Shown one piece after another: positions 45,917-55,180 of a stretch of DNA of 64,000 nt. Origin of the DNA: Lutibacter litoralis (GTDB lineage: Bacteria; Bacteroidota; Bacteroidia; Flavobacteriales; Flavobacteriaceae); the NCBI RefSeq assembly GCF_014646675.1, contig NZ_BMNS01000002.1, forward strand, positions 62,001-126,000. The letters run 5' to 3'. The position numbers and the translations under genes were made by a program. Position 1 is the first letter of the stretch. Every line of letters begins with the position of its first letter. The notes beneath the pieces are model-generated. The model was not told the origin of the DNA, did not search any database, and was given only the letters and a program-made list of their open reading frames with translations.

Positions 45917-47307
45917 ACTATATCATCTTTACTTATTAATATTTGAGCACTAATAATTGTGCCAGGAAAGTGATTTTTAACAAATTTAACATAATTTTTG
46001 TCAGGTTTGTCAGAAATATTACCTGAATCATTAAATGTCATTACTTGGAACTTCTCTTCTTCTCCTGTTTTTTCATTTATTTTTATCTTTTCACCAATAC
46101 CATACTTGCCATCAAAAACGATTGATGCATTTCCAGACAATACTGCTAATCTTGATATTTTGTCACTTTTCTTACCACTTCCTTTCAAATTAAAAAAGTT
46201 TTCAATAAACTTAATTGAACCATTCCCTCTTTTTATATTTTTTTCAGGTGAAACTGAAGTAATTTCTTCTTGCAACGCATACAAAGTCCACAAGGTTTCT
46301 TCTTTTATTGACGAACTAAATAATTTGTTTGACGTATAATACTTTGAAAGTTCATTCATTTTTGACACAATATCTTTTCTTGGGCAATTTTCATTTTTAA
46401 AACTATCATAGATAGTATGCCCAAAATTTAATATTGTCAAATTAAAAATTCCATAATGTTTCTTATTTCCATTGTGCTCTTGAAAATACCCAATAGAAAA
46501 CCTATGGTTATTTGTAGAATGCTCTTCAGCATTTATCAACACTTCTCCAATAATAATACTTAAACTTTCAATACTATCAGGAGATAATTGCTTCCCAACT
46601 CTATTAACACTATCCATAACATACTGAACCATATCTGTAACATGCCTTTCTTTAGTCTCAATATTAAATAGTGGGTCAGATGATTTTTTCTTTCTAAATT
46701 CGCATAGCTGATAGGGAATTATATCATCAAAATCCTTCCCTTCATTGGTGTGAATAGCAAATGAGCCAATTGAGTAAAGGAGTTTATCAACATTCTCATT
46801 TTCAACATTTATTGATCTTACATTTTCTAAAAGACTATGATTCTTGAATCTTGATGCAAGAGTTTTTGCATAAACAAATATTTCCTTCAAAAGAACATCT
46901 AAATAAACTTGTGCTCCTAAATGGATTACTTCGCATTGAGAATAATCAAGTCTTAATTTTCTAACTCTATTATGATAGATACAATTTATTACTTCTTCAA
47001 TAAATTTATAACTCTCTTCCGAATTATCAACTAAAGAAAAAATCTTTGGAACTTTTATAACTTTTAATTTACTAAGGCCAGATCTGAAGAACAAGGCATG
47101 TTTTAATAATTTGGTCTTAGGATTATCAGAAATATATCTCAAATTGTCCGATAGCAAATCATGTTTAATTCTTGCAGCATCTTCATAATTTCTTTCACTT
47201 GTCCTATTAAAAACATGTTTAAAACCGCTCTTCTTTCTTCTTCTTCTAAGTTTTTTTTTATGTCTTTTTTCTGCTATCCGAACTTTAATGAGTTTAATGT
47301 TTTTCAT
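45913..47307 (-). CDS. STAS-like plus GHKL ATPase protein
   Basis: 464 residues from the ATG at 47305-47307; a TTG three codons upstream is possible. A strongly basic N-terminus (AEKRHKKKLRRRRKKSGFKH) is followed by a STAS-like region at about 110-145 (LRLDYSQCEVIHLGAQVYLD) and an anti-sigma-like GHKL ATPase at about 235-390: N-box SIIIGEVLINAEEHS (His/Asn/Glu pattern), then NFGHTIYDSF and the lid KRGNGSIKFIENFF. The basic head could contact nucleic acid or membrane. First gene of a coupled three-gene cassette with a DUF4325 protein and a one-helix membrane protein. No sigma factor is nearby. Confidence 0.8.
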   Translation of the reverse strand: MKNIKLIKVRIAEKRHKKKLRRRRKKSGFKHVFNRTSERNYEDAARIKHDLLSDNLRYISDNPKTKLLKHALFFRSGLSKLKVIKVPKIFSLVDNSEESYKFIEEVINCIYHNRVRKLRLDYSQCEVIHLGAQVYLDVLLKEIFVYAKTLASRFKNHSLLENVRSINVENENVDKLLYSIGSFAIHTNEGKDFDDIIPYQLCEFRKKKSSDPLFNIETKERHVTDMVQYVMDSVNRVGKQLSPDSIESLSIIIGEVLINAEEHSTNNHRFSIGYFQEHNGNKKHYGIFNLTILNFGHTIYDSFKNENCPRKDIVSKMNELSKYYTSNKLFSSSIKEETLWTLYALQEEITSVSPEKNIKRGNGSIKFIENFFNLKGSGKKSDKISRLAVLSGNASIVFDGKYGIGEKIKINEKTGEEEKFQVMTFNDSGNISDKPDKNYVKFVKNHFPGTIISAQILISKDDIV

Positions 47308-47327
47308 CTCAAGCAATTTTTAAAACT

Positions 47328-47335
47328 CAAAACTA
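47328..47335 (-). promoter_or_regulatory. -7 element of the STAS/ATPase cassette
   Basis: On the minus strand TAGTTTTG (47335 to 47328) matches TAnnTTTG, 20 bases before the ATG at 47307. It indicates that the cassette has its own promoter, separate from the four-gene operon upstream. No TTG at -33. Confidence 0.45.
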
Positions 47336-47479
47336 ATTAAAATGAGTTAAATAAATCTACTTATACATATTTTAAATTTATTTAATTCAACTTTCAATTC
47401 TTCATCAGTCAAATCATCATATTAATTATAAGCATTATATATTATGACAGTTCCAAAAGAATTCGTATTGTCCTCTTTA

Positions 47480-50400
47480 TTATTTTTTTATTAATTTCAT
47501 TAATGAATATAGCTGTAAAAATTCTTCCCAGACACTTTTTTCAATGGTATCTAATGTTGATACTTCTAATGATGAAATCATCTTTAAATCTTTTACTCTA
47601 ACTAATATCTTAGCCTTATACAGTTCATTTGCACAGGTTAAATCTGAAAGCATATAGGTTTCACCTGAAGGTTTTGTTTTTTCTATAGCCAAAACATCTT
47701 GCCCTTTTTGTAGCATTTTATTTGCATTCTCTTCAGAAAATGAATTTTGAGCAAACTGTTCTTGAAAAGCAGCTCCAAATAATCCAACCTCTGAGTTTGT
47801 GTTTTTATTTGAGCTATTTGTTAGATACCATAACAATCTTTCTATTGAATTTTTAGATTCTAAAAGACCTTTTTTTAATGTTGTAGTTATTGGTAAGGTA
47901 TTCAAGAGATTGATTGCTTTTGAATACCTATTTAGATTTGGAAATAAACCATCTATACGATCCTCTTCTTTTTCAGCTTCAAATAGTCGCACATCATTCC
48001 AACTTAAAGACCAACTGGCTATATTTGGTGTTTCAGCAATGTTATTTCGAATTTCAATATCATTGTAAAATCGCATATGTTTTTCTGAGGCATGATAGGT
48101 ATATCCATCTAAATAAATTGCAACATCTTTATAGCTTTGCAATGCATCAACATCATCAATTATTTCTCCATTTTTTTGTAATTCAATGCATTTAAAATAA
48201 AAATCTGTTCTTGTATTAACTACAAGTCCATCTTTTTCACCTAAATTAAATTGTGGTCTAATTAGGTATGTTATTTGGCCATCTTTAATTGGTAATGTTA
48301 TTCTATACGTATTAATACCATTTTCTTTAAATTCATCAAATCTTAGAATAACATTGGAATTTTTATTGGCATACTTTTTTAAAGCGTATATAAACTTTAA
48401 TTCCAATTCGCTTTCCTCTATCATACCAGTTTTGGTTAGCGAAGATATCCCTTGATTTACTTCTTCCCATTCTTTTGCAGAACGCACTATTCTTCCAAAA
48501 AGTTCTTCAGCACTTTCACGGCTTAAGTCTTCTCTTATATATTGATTGCCGTAAGATAATATACAACGGTAACAACCATCCTTTCCCTGATTTTTACAAG
48601 AGCAACTTTTGATTGCGTCATATGCTTCCTTTAAAACTTCTGTAAATTCTTTAGGATCAAATATTTTTTGTAAATATCCAGTTCCTCCAGGAATGGTATC
48701 ATATGCAATTAGATATCTATCAAATCTATCATTCGAAGTATTATATTCTGAATAAAACTCAAATGCGATATGATCTGGATTTCCTTTGTAATATTTTTTT
48801 AATCCAAGCTCCAACCCAGATTTGAACATTTGTTGCGTTGCTTCATTCAAAAATTCTTGAACTGGCAATAATATTTTAATAGCTTCTGTTTTTACATTTC
48901 GATATAAAAAAACTTCTTCAAAGATGTCATTAGGTACATTATTATAATCCTCTTCTTTGTGTTTACAATATCCATAATGAAATTTCTTTTGTTCAAACTG
49001 AATAACCTCTCTAGGTTTAGAGGTCGATTTTCCACAACTCTTGCAGGTCACAAATCCATGACGTGCAACTTCATCTATTTGATTGATGGATAGATGGCTT
49101 GAATTAGGGACACCAGCACCTAAATTTACTTTGGTTATTTCTACATCTTTCACATATTCAATTCCGAATGGAATTTTGGTCATACCCCAAGTGCCTTCAA
49201 TTGACTTTGGGTTGAATTTAAAGTGTGTTGAAATTTTATAATTTTTTTGCTCTCGTTCATCTTTTGAATCATTCAGAGCTGATTTACTTCTAGAATTCAC
49301 AGATTTCACACCTTGTAAACGCGCAAACTTATGTTTATTCGTTGCCGAGTTCCAAGATTCGTGGTCGCATTTAGGACAAGATCCTTTTTCTTTTATTAAT
49401 AATTCATCCTCCAAATGATCACAATTCGAACAGAATCTCATTGTGCTTAAACTTGACTTCTGGCCAGACCAATCAAAAGTGTTTAACCCCGATATTTCTA
49501 ATTTATTTCCTTGACTGTAGAAAAAATTATCTGGGGCAAATTCTTTTAAAGCACCTGTTGCTGAACGTACAATTTCATATGATTTGCTCATAGGTTCTTG
49601 TTCGGCGCCCTCTGGTTTGAAGCCAAATACGTGTGCATTTAATGTAACGCCCGTTTCGGGGAATGCGTAATTAGGTAATATACCCACATTTGTAAGATGC
49701 TCAATGACTTGCCTTAATTCTAATGCTTTTTTTAGTTGCCAAAGAGCTCTTTTTTCTTGGTCTAATTCCTTTCCTTCTTTATCTTCTTTACCTAATTTTT
49801 TCTCTTTTATATAATCCTCTATTTCTTTTTCTTTTTGTTTTAAAAAGAAGAATTCATTTCTTAAATTGTCAAAAACGTTTATTAATTTTTGTTGAAAGGC
49901 ACCATGTTGAAGAGATGTTTTAATATCCTCTATTAATGATTCGTCAATTTGACCTTCATATACTTTTTCAAAAGCACTAAACAATTCTTTTTGATTCTCA
50001 AAGACAAAATCTAATAGTTGATTTATGAAAAAACCTTTGTCCGTTGTTTTTGTAGTTAGCAGTTTCAAGGTTTTTATTAATCCTGGAATTTGATTTACTT
50101 CAGGATCTTGTTTAGTCCAACTATCAAAACAATAGGCTGTAAAATGACGGACCAAAATATCTTTCGCGTTTAAAAAGCAACCAGGGGTATTGATATCGCC
50201 TTCCATCATTTCTAATGGTTCAGCATAATAGAATAAATCATGTGCTTTATTTTGTGCGAAATTTTCAATTAATGCGGTACCCGAAGAACGTCCTGCACGA
50301 CCAATTCTTTGTAAAAAGTTTGAAGGTAACGGAGGAATACTCGTATTTATAGCAGTATTTAGAGATCCAACATCAATACCCATTTCAAGTGTTGAGGTTG

Positions 50401-53400
50401 CCACCAATGTATTTAAAGAATTGAATTTTGGACGTTCCTTAAAATCATATTCTGTGGCTTCACGTACTTTTCTTTCTAAAATACCTGTATGTTCTGAAGC
50501 ATATATTCTTGGGGCATTTGCACGATTATAAACTAAATTGTAATAATTTAATTCCTTTACCTCTGCTTTTTGGTACTTGCCAGAACATTTGTAATCTAGA
50601 CAAGAAGCTCCTTCAATCATTTTGTCATCTTCAGTTACGTGTATTATAGAAGAGCAGGTATTGCAATTGTAATTTGACACTTTATTACTCACAATTATAT
50701 TTTCTGCTAAAATGGCATAATTGCCTCCATCATTTGTTTCTTGTTGACTTAAGATTTCTTGAGAAGACAACTGGTCAAACAATAGTTCATAGAACTCATT
50801 GATGATTGCATTGTTATTGGGTACCATTGAAAATGATTTTAAAAAATATCTATGGTACCAATTGGTGGTTTTTGCAAAGGTTGTATCTAACACACCTCTG
50901 GTGTGTGACTTATTTCCTACCAATTTAGGAATACGTGACTTAGGATGGTATTTACGATTTAAAAAATGCCTTGAATCTTTTGTCCAATTTAGATCCCAAA
51001 GTTTCAATTCTTTAGTCCTGAATTTGGATAGATATTCGTGATCTACGGCGCCTCTTATTCTCATACGATGTAATATTGCATTCAAAAATTTTACAAATGT
51101 TGCTTTATCAATACTTTCCAGCATATTATTTTGCATCCAATTCTCTAAAGCATCAAATATTTCTTCTAATTGTTCTTGATTGAAACTTACAGCCGATGAC
51201 CCTGTTTTTTCTAATGTACGACCAATGGCTGCATTGTAACCAAACTCTGAAATTATTTCCCATCCGATACGTTCATCGAATTCTTTTTCAAATGCCTTAG
51301 AAAATTCATTGGTTGTTGAATTTCGATAATCTTCAACCTCTGCTTTTCCAATATAATCTGATGGAAAAAAACGATAGTAATAGGATTCTAAGTGATTGGC
51401 GCCAGATGGATCGGCATTTGATTTCCAATATTCAATGAACTTATTTTTTAGTGTATTTAGATCGGTTGGAGCACCAATGCTATTTATTACCTTTTGTAAG
51501 GAAGCTCTAAACGTGAAACGATAATTTCTCGCTTGTACAAAACCAGCATGATGCGCGGCATCTTGAACTCCATTGGTAAAGGCTAATACTTTTCTGTATT
51601 TCTCACCACGCTCGTCTAAATCAGATGCCAATACCTGACTTACTGAAATTGAATTTAAGGTTGCAATACGTGTTCCAATGATACTCAATTCATTTGTAGA
51701 ATTACATTCAGGGCAAGTGTGAATACTTTTTTTATCTTTTACCCTTCTATACGCTAACATATGCATTCGACGATCTGCAATATGATCGTGATGTTTTAAA
51801 TCGACCTGATGAACATAAGGTGATAATGTTGTTGTTGGAGCGTACTCTTCGATTTCCTTATGAGCTTCACTATTAGTGTTTACTAAATAAATATTTTTAT
51901 GGTTTGTGAAATAATGATCATAGACTTCTAGAGGATCTGGTTCAAATTGATTCCTGTTATCATGTTTGATAGCCAGCCAACCGCTTGCACCACATTCACG
52001 ACAGAAATAAGGAGGTAATGCAGCATTTTCATCTTTACCTGCAATTTTATCTCTCCAAGTGAAGGTTGGTTCTTCATTAAATTCACGCAGCAAACCACTC
52101 AATTCTCTTACCCAGATTTGGATTTGTAAGAAAAGAAAAGGGAAACGTCCTTTTTTATAGGACTTTGCTTCTGCTATTAAAGCTAAAATAGAGGTAATGA
52201 TTTCTTCTTTTGGAGCGAAGTCACCATCTTCCACATAACTAGGTAATTTTTCGAAAATAGGGTTTATTGAGTCAATTTTTTTAATTAATTCAGCAACGGA
52301 TACAATATTATCTGAACACGCACTACTGATGTCTTTTACAACTTTTAGTTTTTTTAGTTCCTTACTTAGATTGTAAGGATCCATAGTCTCAGGTAACTGC
52401 CATAACTTTTTTTGACGGACAATGTATTCGTAATAATTTTCATTGATTCCTAGTCTACTTTGCTGTAAACCTACTATTCTTGGAATAAAGGCATCCAATT
52501 CATTTTCGGGAACTGTGAAAAACTGGTTTGGGCTTAAACGGTGTTCAATAATTACTGATTCTGGGGTAAATGTTTCTCCAAAAACATCTGTAGCATATTT
52601 GGTAAGTAATTGTACAGAATCTTCTCCTTTTCCTATGGTTGCTGAAGTACCGATAGGACATAAATAATCTTTAGGAATGTTTAATTTAAGTTTTAATCGA
52701 CGAATTAAATTTGCTACATCAGTTCCTTGAGCACCATCATAGGTATGCAATTCATCCAAAACTAAAAAACGTAATAGTTCTGGGTTGTCAAAATTGTGTG
52801 ACCATAACTTATGGAAATTATGACGCATCAATCCATAATCTAACATTTTAAAATTGGTTAAGAGAATGTCGGGTGGATTGGCGATTATTTCATCCCTATT
52901 TTCTATAATATGGGTTTCACCCATATTTTTGGGAAATTTACTTTTGTCTTTACCTTCTCCAATAAACAGTCCCGCAGTTATTGCTCCTCTTAATCTATCA
53001 TCTTCATAAATGGCTTCTGCTAAACGTTTTGCTTGATCTGTTGCCAAGGCATTCATAGGGTAAAGGATGATCACTTTCACGCCTCTTTCATTCTTATGCT
53101 TGAAACAATAATCTAATATTGGAAATAAGAAAGACTCTGTTTTACCTGATCCAGTTCCTGTTGTTAAAAGTGTTGCTTGTGGTAGATGACCATTATTGGT
53201 GTGCAATCTTTTGAACGCTTCGTGTTGATGTTTGTAAGGTGGAAAGTTTGGTGAGATATCCAAAGGTAATTCTTCTGTTTCTTGCGCTGTCTCAAATGGT
53301 AATTTCAAGGAAACATAAGGTCCTTTAAAGATTCCTTCTTTTGGGTCTTCTATAAAATTATAAAAAGCATCAGATACCTTCTTTTCCTTAAAAGTAAAAG

Positions 53401-53461
53401 TTGCTTTTAAGTATTCAATGATAGACTGTTTTACTTCGTATGCTTGTTGTAGTGGGAGCAT
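47480..53461 (-). CDS. Giant DEAD/DEAH helicase with zinc clusters, MZB/DUF1998 region and nuclease-like C-terminus
   Basis: 1993 residues. Helicase domain 1: TTGTGSGKTESFLFP (Walker A, 100-114), LDELHTYDGAQGTD (motif II, 235-248), GTSATIG (271-277). Helicase domain 2: KVLAFTNGVQDAAHHAGF (624-641), TSTLEMGIDVG (1022-1032), QRIGRAGRSSG (1051-1061). Zinc-type cysteine pairs: 487/490, 583/586, 933/936 with 954/959, 1344/1347 with 1362/1365, 1473/1476. The MZB/DUF1998 end has PGGTGYLQKIF and C1620, C1622, C1630, C1633 in SCSCKNQGKDGCYRCIL. The C-terminus (about 1681-1830) looks like a PD-(D/E)xK or Vsr-like nuclease: SELELKF, RTDFYF (D1753), YLDGYTYH (D1785, H1790), then SWNDVRLF. Length and plan recall DruE of Druantia and fused DrmA-DrmB of DISARM. 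It follows the SF1 helicase gene with TAA-ATG and no gap. Confidence 0.9.
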   Translation of the reverse strand: MLPLQQAYEVKQSIIEYLKATFTFKEKKVSDAFYNFIEDPKEGIFKGPYVSLKLPFETAQETEELPLDISPNFPPYKHQHEAFKRLHTNNGHLPQATLLTTGTGSGKTESFLFPILDYCFKHKNERGVKVIILYPMNALATDQAKRLAEAIYEDDRLRGAITAGLFIGEGKDKSKFPKNMGETHIIENRDEIIANPPDILLTNFKMLDYGLMRHNFHKLWSHNFDNPELLRFLVLDELHTYDGAQGTDVANLIRRLKLKLNIPKDYLCPIGTSATIGKGEDSVQLLTKYATDVFGETFTPESVIIEHRLSPNQFFTVPENELDAFIPRIVGLQQSRLGINENYYEYIVRQKKLWQLPETMDPYNLSKELKKLKVVKDISSACSDNIVSVAELIKKIDSINPIFEKLPSYVEDGDFAPKEEIITSILALIAEAKSYKKGRFPFLFLQIQIWVRELSGLLREFNEEPTFTWRDKIAGKDENAALPPYFCRECGASGWLAIKHDNRNQFEPDPLEVYDHYFTNHKNIYLVNTNSEAHKEIEEYAPTTTLSPYVHQVDLKHHDHIADRRMHMLAYRRVKDKKSIHTCPECNSTNELSIIGTRIATLNSISVSQVLASDLDERGEKYRKVLAFTNGVQDAAHHAGFVQARNYRFTFRASLQKVINSIGAPTDLNTLKNKFIEYWKSNADPSGANHLESYYYRFFPSDYIGKAEVEDYRNSTTNEFSKAFEKEFDERIGWEIISEFGYNAAIGRTLEKTGSSAVSFNQEQLEEIFDALENWMQNNMLESIDKATFVKFLNAILHRMRIRGAVDHEYLSKFRTKELKLWDLNWTKDSRHFLNRKYHPKSRIPKLVGNKSHTRGVLDTTFAKTTNWYHRYFLKSFSMVPNNNAIINEFYELLFDQLSSQEILSQQETNDGGNYAILAENIIVSNKVSNYNCNTCSSIIHVTEDDKMIEGASCLDYKCSGKYQKAEVKELNYYNLVYNRANAPRIYASEHTGILERKVREATEYDFKERPKFNSLNTLVATSTLEMGIDVGSLNTAINTSIPPLPSNFLQRIGRAGRSSGTALIENFAQNKAHDLFYYAEPLEMMEGDINTPGCFLNAKDILVRHFTAYCFDSWTKQDPEVNQIPGLIKTLKLLTTKTTDKGFFINQLLDFVFENQKELFSAFEKVYEGQIDESLIEDIKTSLQHGAFQQKLINVFDNLRNEFFFLKQKEKEIEDYIKEKKLGKEDKEGKELDQEKRALWQLKKALELRQVIEHLTNVGILPNYAFPETGVTLNAHVFGFKPEGAEQEPMSKSYEIVRSATGALKEFAPDNFFYSQGNKLEISGLNTFDWSGQKSSLSTMRFCSNCDHLEDELLIKEKGSCPKCDHESWNSATNKHKFARLQGVKSVNSRSKSALNDSKDEREQKNYKISTHFKFNPKSIEGTWGMTKIPFGIEYVKDVEITKVNLGAGVPNSSHLSINQIDEVARHGFVTCKSCGKSTSKPREVIQFEQKKFHYGYCKHKEEDYNNVPNDIFEEVFLYRNVKTEAIKILLPVQEFLNEATQQMFKSGLELGLKKYYKGNPDHIAFEFYSEYNTSNDRFDRYLIAYDTIPGGTGYLQKIFDPKEFTEVLKEAYDAIKSCSCKNQGKDGCYRCILSYGNQYIREDLSRESAEELFGRIVRSAKEWEEVNQGISSLTKTGMIEESELELKFIYALKKYANKNSNVILRFDEFKENGINTYRITLPIKDGQITYLIRPQFNLGEKDGLVVNTRTDFYFKCIELQKNGEIIDDVDALQSYKDVAIYLDGYTYHASEKHMRFYNDIEIRNNIAETPNIASWSLSWNDVRLFEAEKEEDRIDGLFPNLNRYSKAINLLNTLPITTTLKKGLLESKNSIERLLWYLTNSSNKNTNSEVGLFGAAFQEQFAQNSFSEENANKMLQKGQDVLAIEKTKPSGETYMLSDLTCANELYKAKILVRVKDLKMISSLEVSTLDTIEKSVWEEFLQLYSLMKLIKK

Positions 53462-55180
53462 TTAGTTTGTTATTGTTTTAGATTGATTAATGAATTGCTG
53501 AACATTAGGACTAATCCCCTTTAAATCATTAATGATACTCCTAGTCAAAATAATAGTTCCTCTTTTTGCACGACTAGTTGCAACATTAAATCTATTTTGT
53601 TGAAGGCCAAAGTGAATTTTATCCTCTAAAATAACAATACAAACATCACAGGTAAGTCCTTGAATTCTATCAATTGTTTCTATTGTAAATTGGTCTAAAT
53701 TACCTTCTAAATTAAAAATCTCATCATAAATTAATTCAACAGTTCTTTTTAGATTAGAAAGAATTGCAATTTCAAAATTTTCATTCTTTTCTTGAATATC
53801 TATAGCAATTTTAACAGCCATATTAATGTATTCATTTGTTTTTGAAATTAATGCATATTTAATGACAGAGGTACCGCCTTCTGAACAGATTAATTCTGAA
53901 TATTTTGTTGTAATTAATTTTTTTTCATTTAATGGTGAAACAGATTCAAGTTGGTTATTATAGAATACTCCTGTTTGACTTGCTGCCTTTTTTGTCAATC
54001 TATAGGTGTCTTTGATTATACAAGAAATATCTACATTTGAATAAGCAAAAGTTTGTAATCCTTTAATTGCCAAATTAATTTTTGGATGTATTAAGCTACA
54101 AATTTCTTCTTCTAATACTATTGGATATAATTGCATAGGATCCCCTACGACCAATACTTTTACCCCAAGCTCAATAAAAGCAGCAATTGTTGCTAGATAT
54201 GCTTGGGACGCCTCTTCAATTATAATCAAATCGAATTTTTTACTTTTGCCTTCGAGTTCATTAATTTCATCCGACAATAAAAAATAAGTACTTAATATCA
54301 TTTCACCGGGAATAGCCGTTGTGTCTTTAGCTTGATGAAGATTCGGGATATTTCTCATTTCATCTAAACTCAAATTTCTTTTAGAAATCCTACCACTATT
54401 CAATAAGAAAGTTAGTGGCTTCTCTTTAGCAATCTCTGTTAGTGTTTTGTTAGTTAAAGTTGTTACGCAAACACTTTTGCTAGCTTTTAAAAACGACTCA
54501 CATATTTGTGAAACCAAATAAGTTTTACCTGTTCCTGGGGGGCCTTGAATAATCGTAATAGGTTGTTTCTCAATTAACTTTAAAACATAATCGGCTAAAA
54601 TATCATGTTTAGGTAAAATAAATGGATTCCAATTGGCAGGGTTTAAATCAACATCCAGATTCAAAATCTTGTTATTCGGGTTAGAAAAAACGAATTTTTT
54701 TAAATTTTCCAAATAGCGAAAAGGCGGATCTTCTTCCGCTATTATTACCATTGGATGTTTGGAATTTTCTAAGTCATTATTAATTGCAGATAAAAACTCC
54801 GAAGAAATCTGGTTGCAGCCTTGATATCTCCATTGTCCTTCCGGTTTCATAAAATAAACCGGGGTTATCTTAGAATTAATTTTTGAGTGTTTTTGTCTAA
54901 AGTTATCATAAGAAAAAAACCATTCATCTGGGATAGTCCCTGCTGTAGAGCTAATTAAACACATTTGATATGGTACCTTTAACCTAGGTAGTCGACCATT
55001 TTTAAATCTTATAATTAATTGGCCCCTTACTTTATCAAATCCCCATATTCTTCCTATAAATAGCTTTCCATCTTTCCATAGATTTCGGACAGGAGTTCTC
55101 ATATATGCTCGTCTTTCATTCTCCATTTCTAGAAGTTGATGATCAAAGAAATCAATATGTTTTGAAATTGGTAAACTCAT
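53462..55180 (-). CDS. SF1 helicase, UPF1/DNA2-like
   Basis: 572 residues. The N-terminal 200 residues include an SH3- or OB-like part (FIGRIWGFDKVRGQLIIRFK) of unknown role. RecA domain 1: ITIIQGPPGTGKTYLVSQ (Walker A 213-220), IIIEEASQAY (motif II, 319-328), VVGDPMQLYPIV (motif III, 344-355). RecA domain 2: ETIDRIQGLTCDVCIVIL (motif V, about 501-518), NRFNVATSRAKRG (motif VI, about 529-541). This is a compact helicase of the AAA_11/AAA_12 type that could unwind DNA or RNA. Its ATG directly follows the TAG of the IF-2-like/sacsin gene, and its TAA directly precedes the next ATG, so the three genes are tightly coupled. Confidence 0.92.
   Translation of the reverse strand: MSLPISKHIDFFDHQLLEMENERRAYMRTPVRNLWKDGKLFIGRIWGFDKVRGQLIIRFKNGRLPRLKVPYQMCLISSTAGTIPDEWFFSYDNFRQKHSKINSKITPVYFMKPEGQWRYQGCNQISSEFLSAINNDLENSKHPMVIIAEEDPPFRYLENLKKFVFSNPNNKILNLDVDLNPANWNPFILPKHDILADYVLKLIEKQPITIIQGPPGTGKTYLVSQICESFLKASKSVCVTTLTNKTLTEIAKEKPLTFLLNSGRISKRNLSLDEMRNIPNLHQAKDTTAIPGEMILSTYFLLSDEINELEGKSKKFDLIIIEEASQAYLATIAAFIELGVKVLVVGDPMQLYPIVLEEEICSLIHPKINLAIKGLQTFAYSNVDISCIIKDTYRLTKKAASQTGVFYNNQLESVSPLNEKKLITTKYSELICSEGGTSVIKYALISKTNEYINMAVKIAIDIQEKNENFEIAILSNLKRTVELIYDEIFNLEGNLDQFTIETIDRIQGLTCDVCIVILEDKIHFGLQQNRFNVATSRAKRGTIILTRSIINDLKGISPNVQQFINQSKTITN

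Noticed and set aside
47317-47479. Further small gene between the giant helicase and the STAS/ATPase cassette
   Set aside because: 163 AT-rich bases with no frame of natural composition; only a -7 box for the cassette is supported, and no clear terminator hairpin was found.
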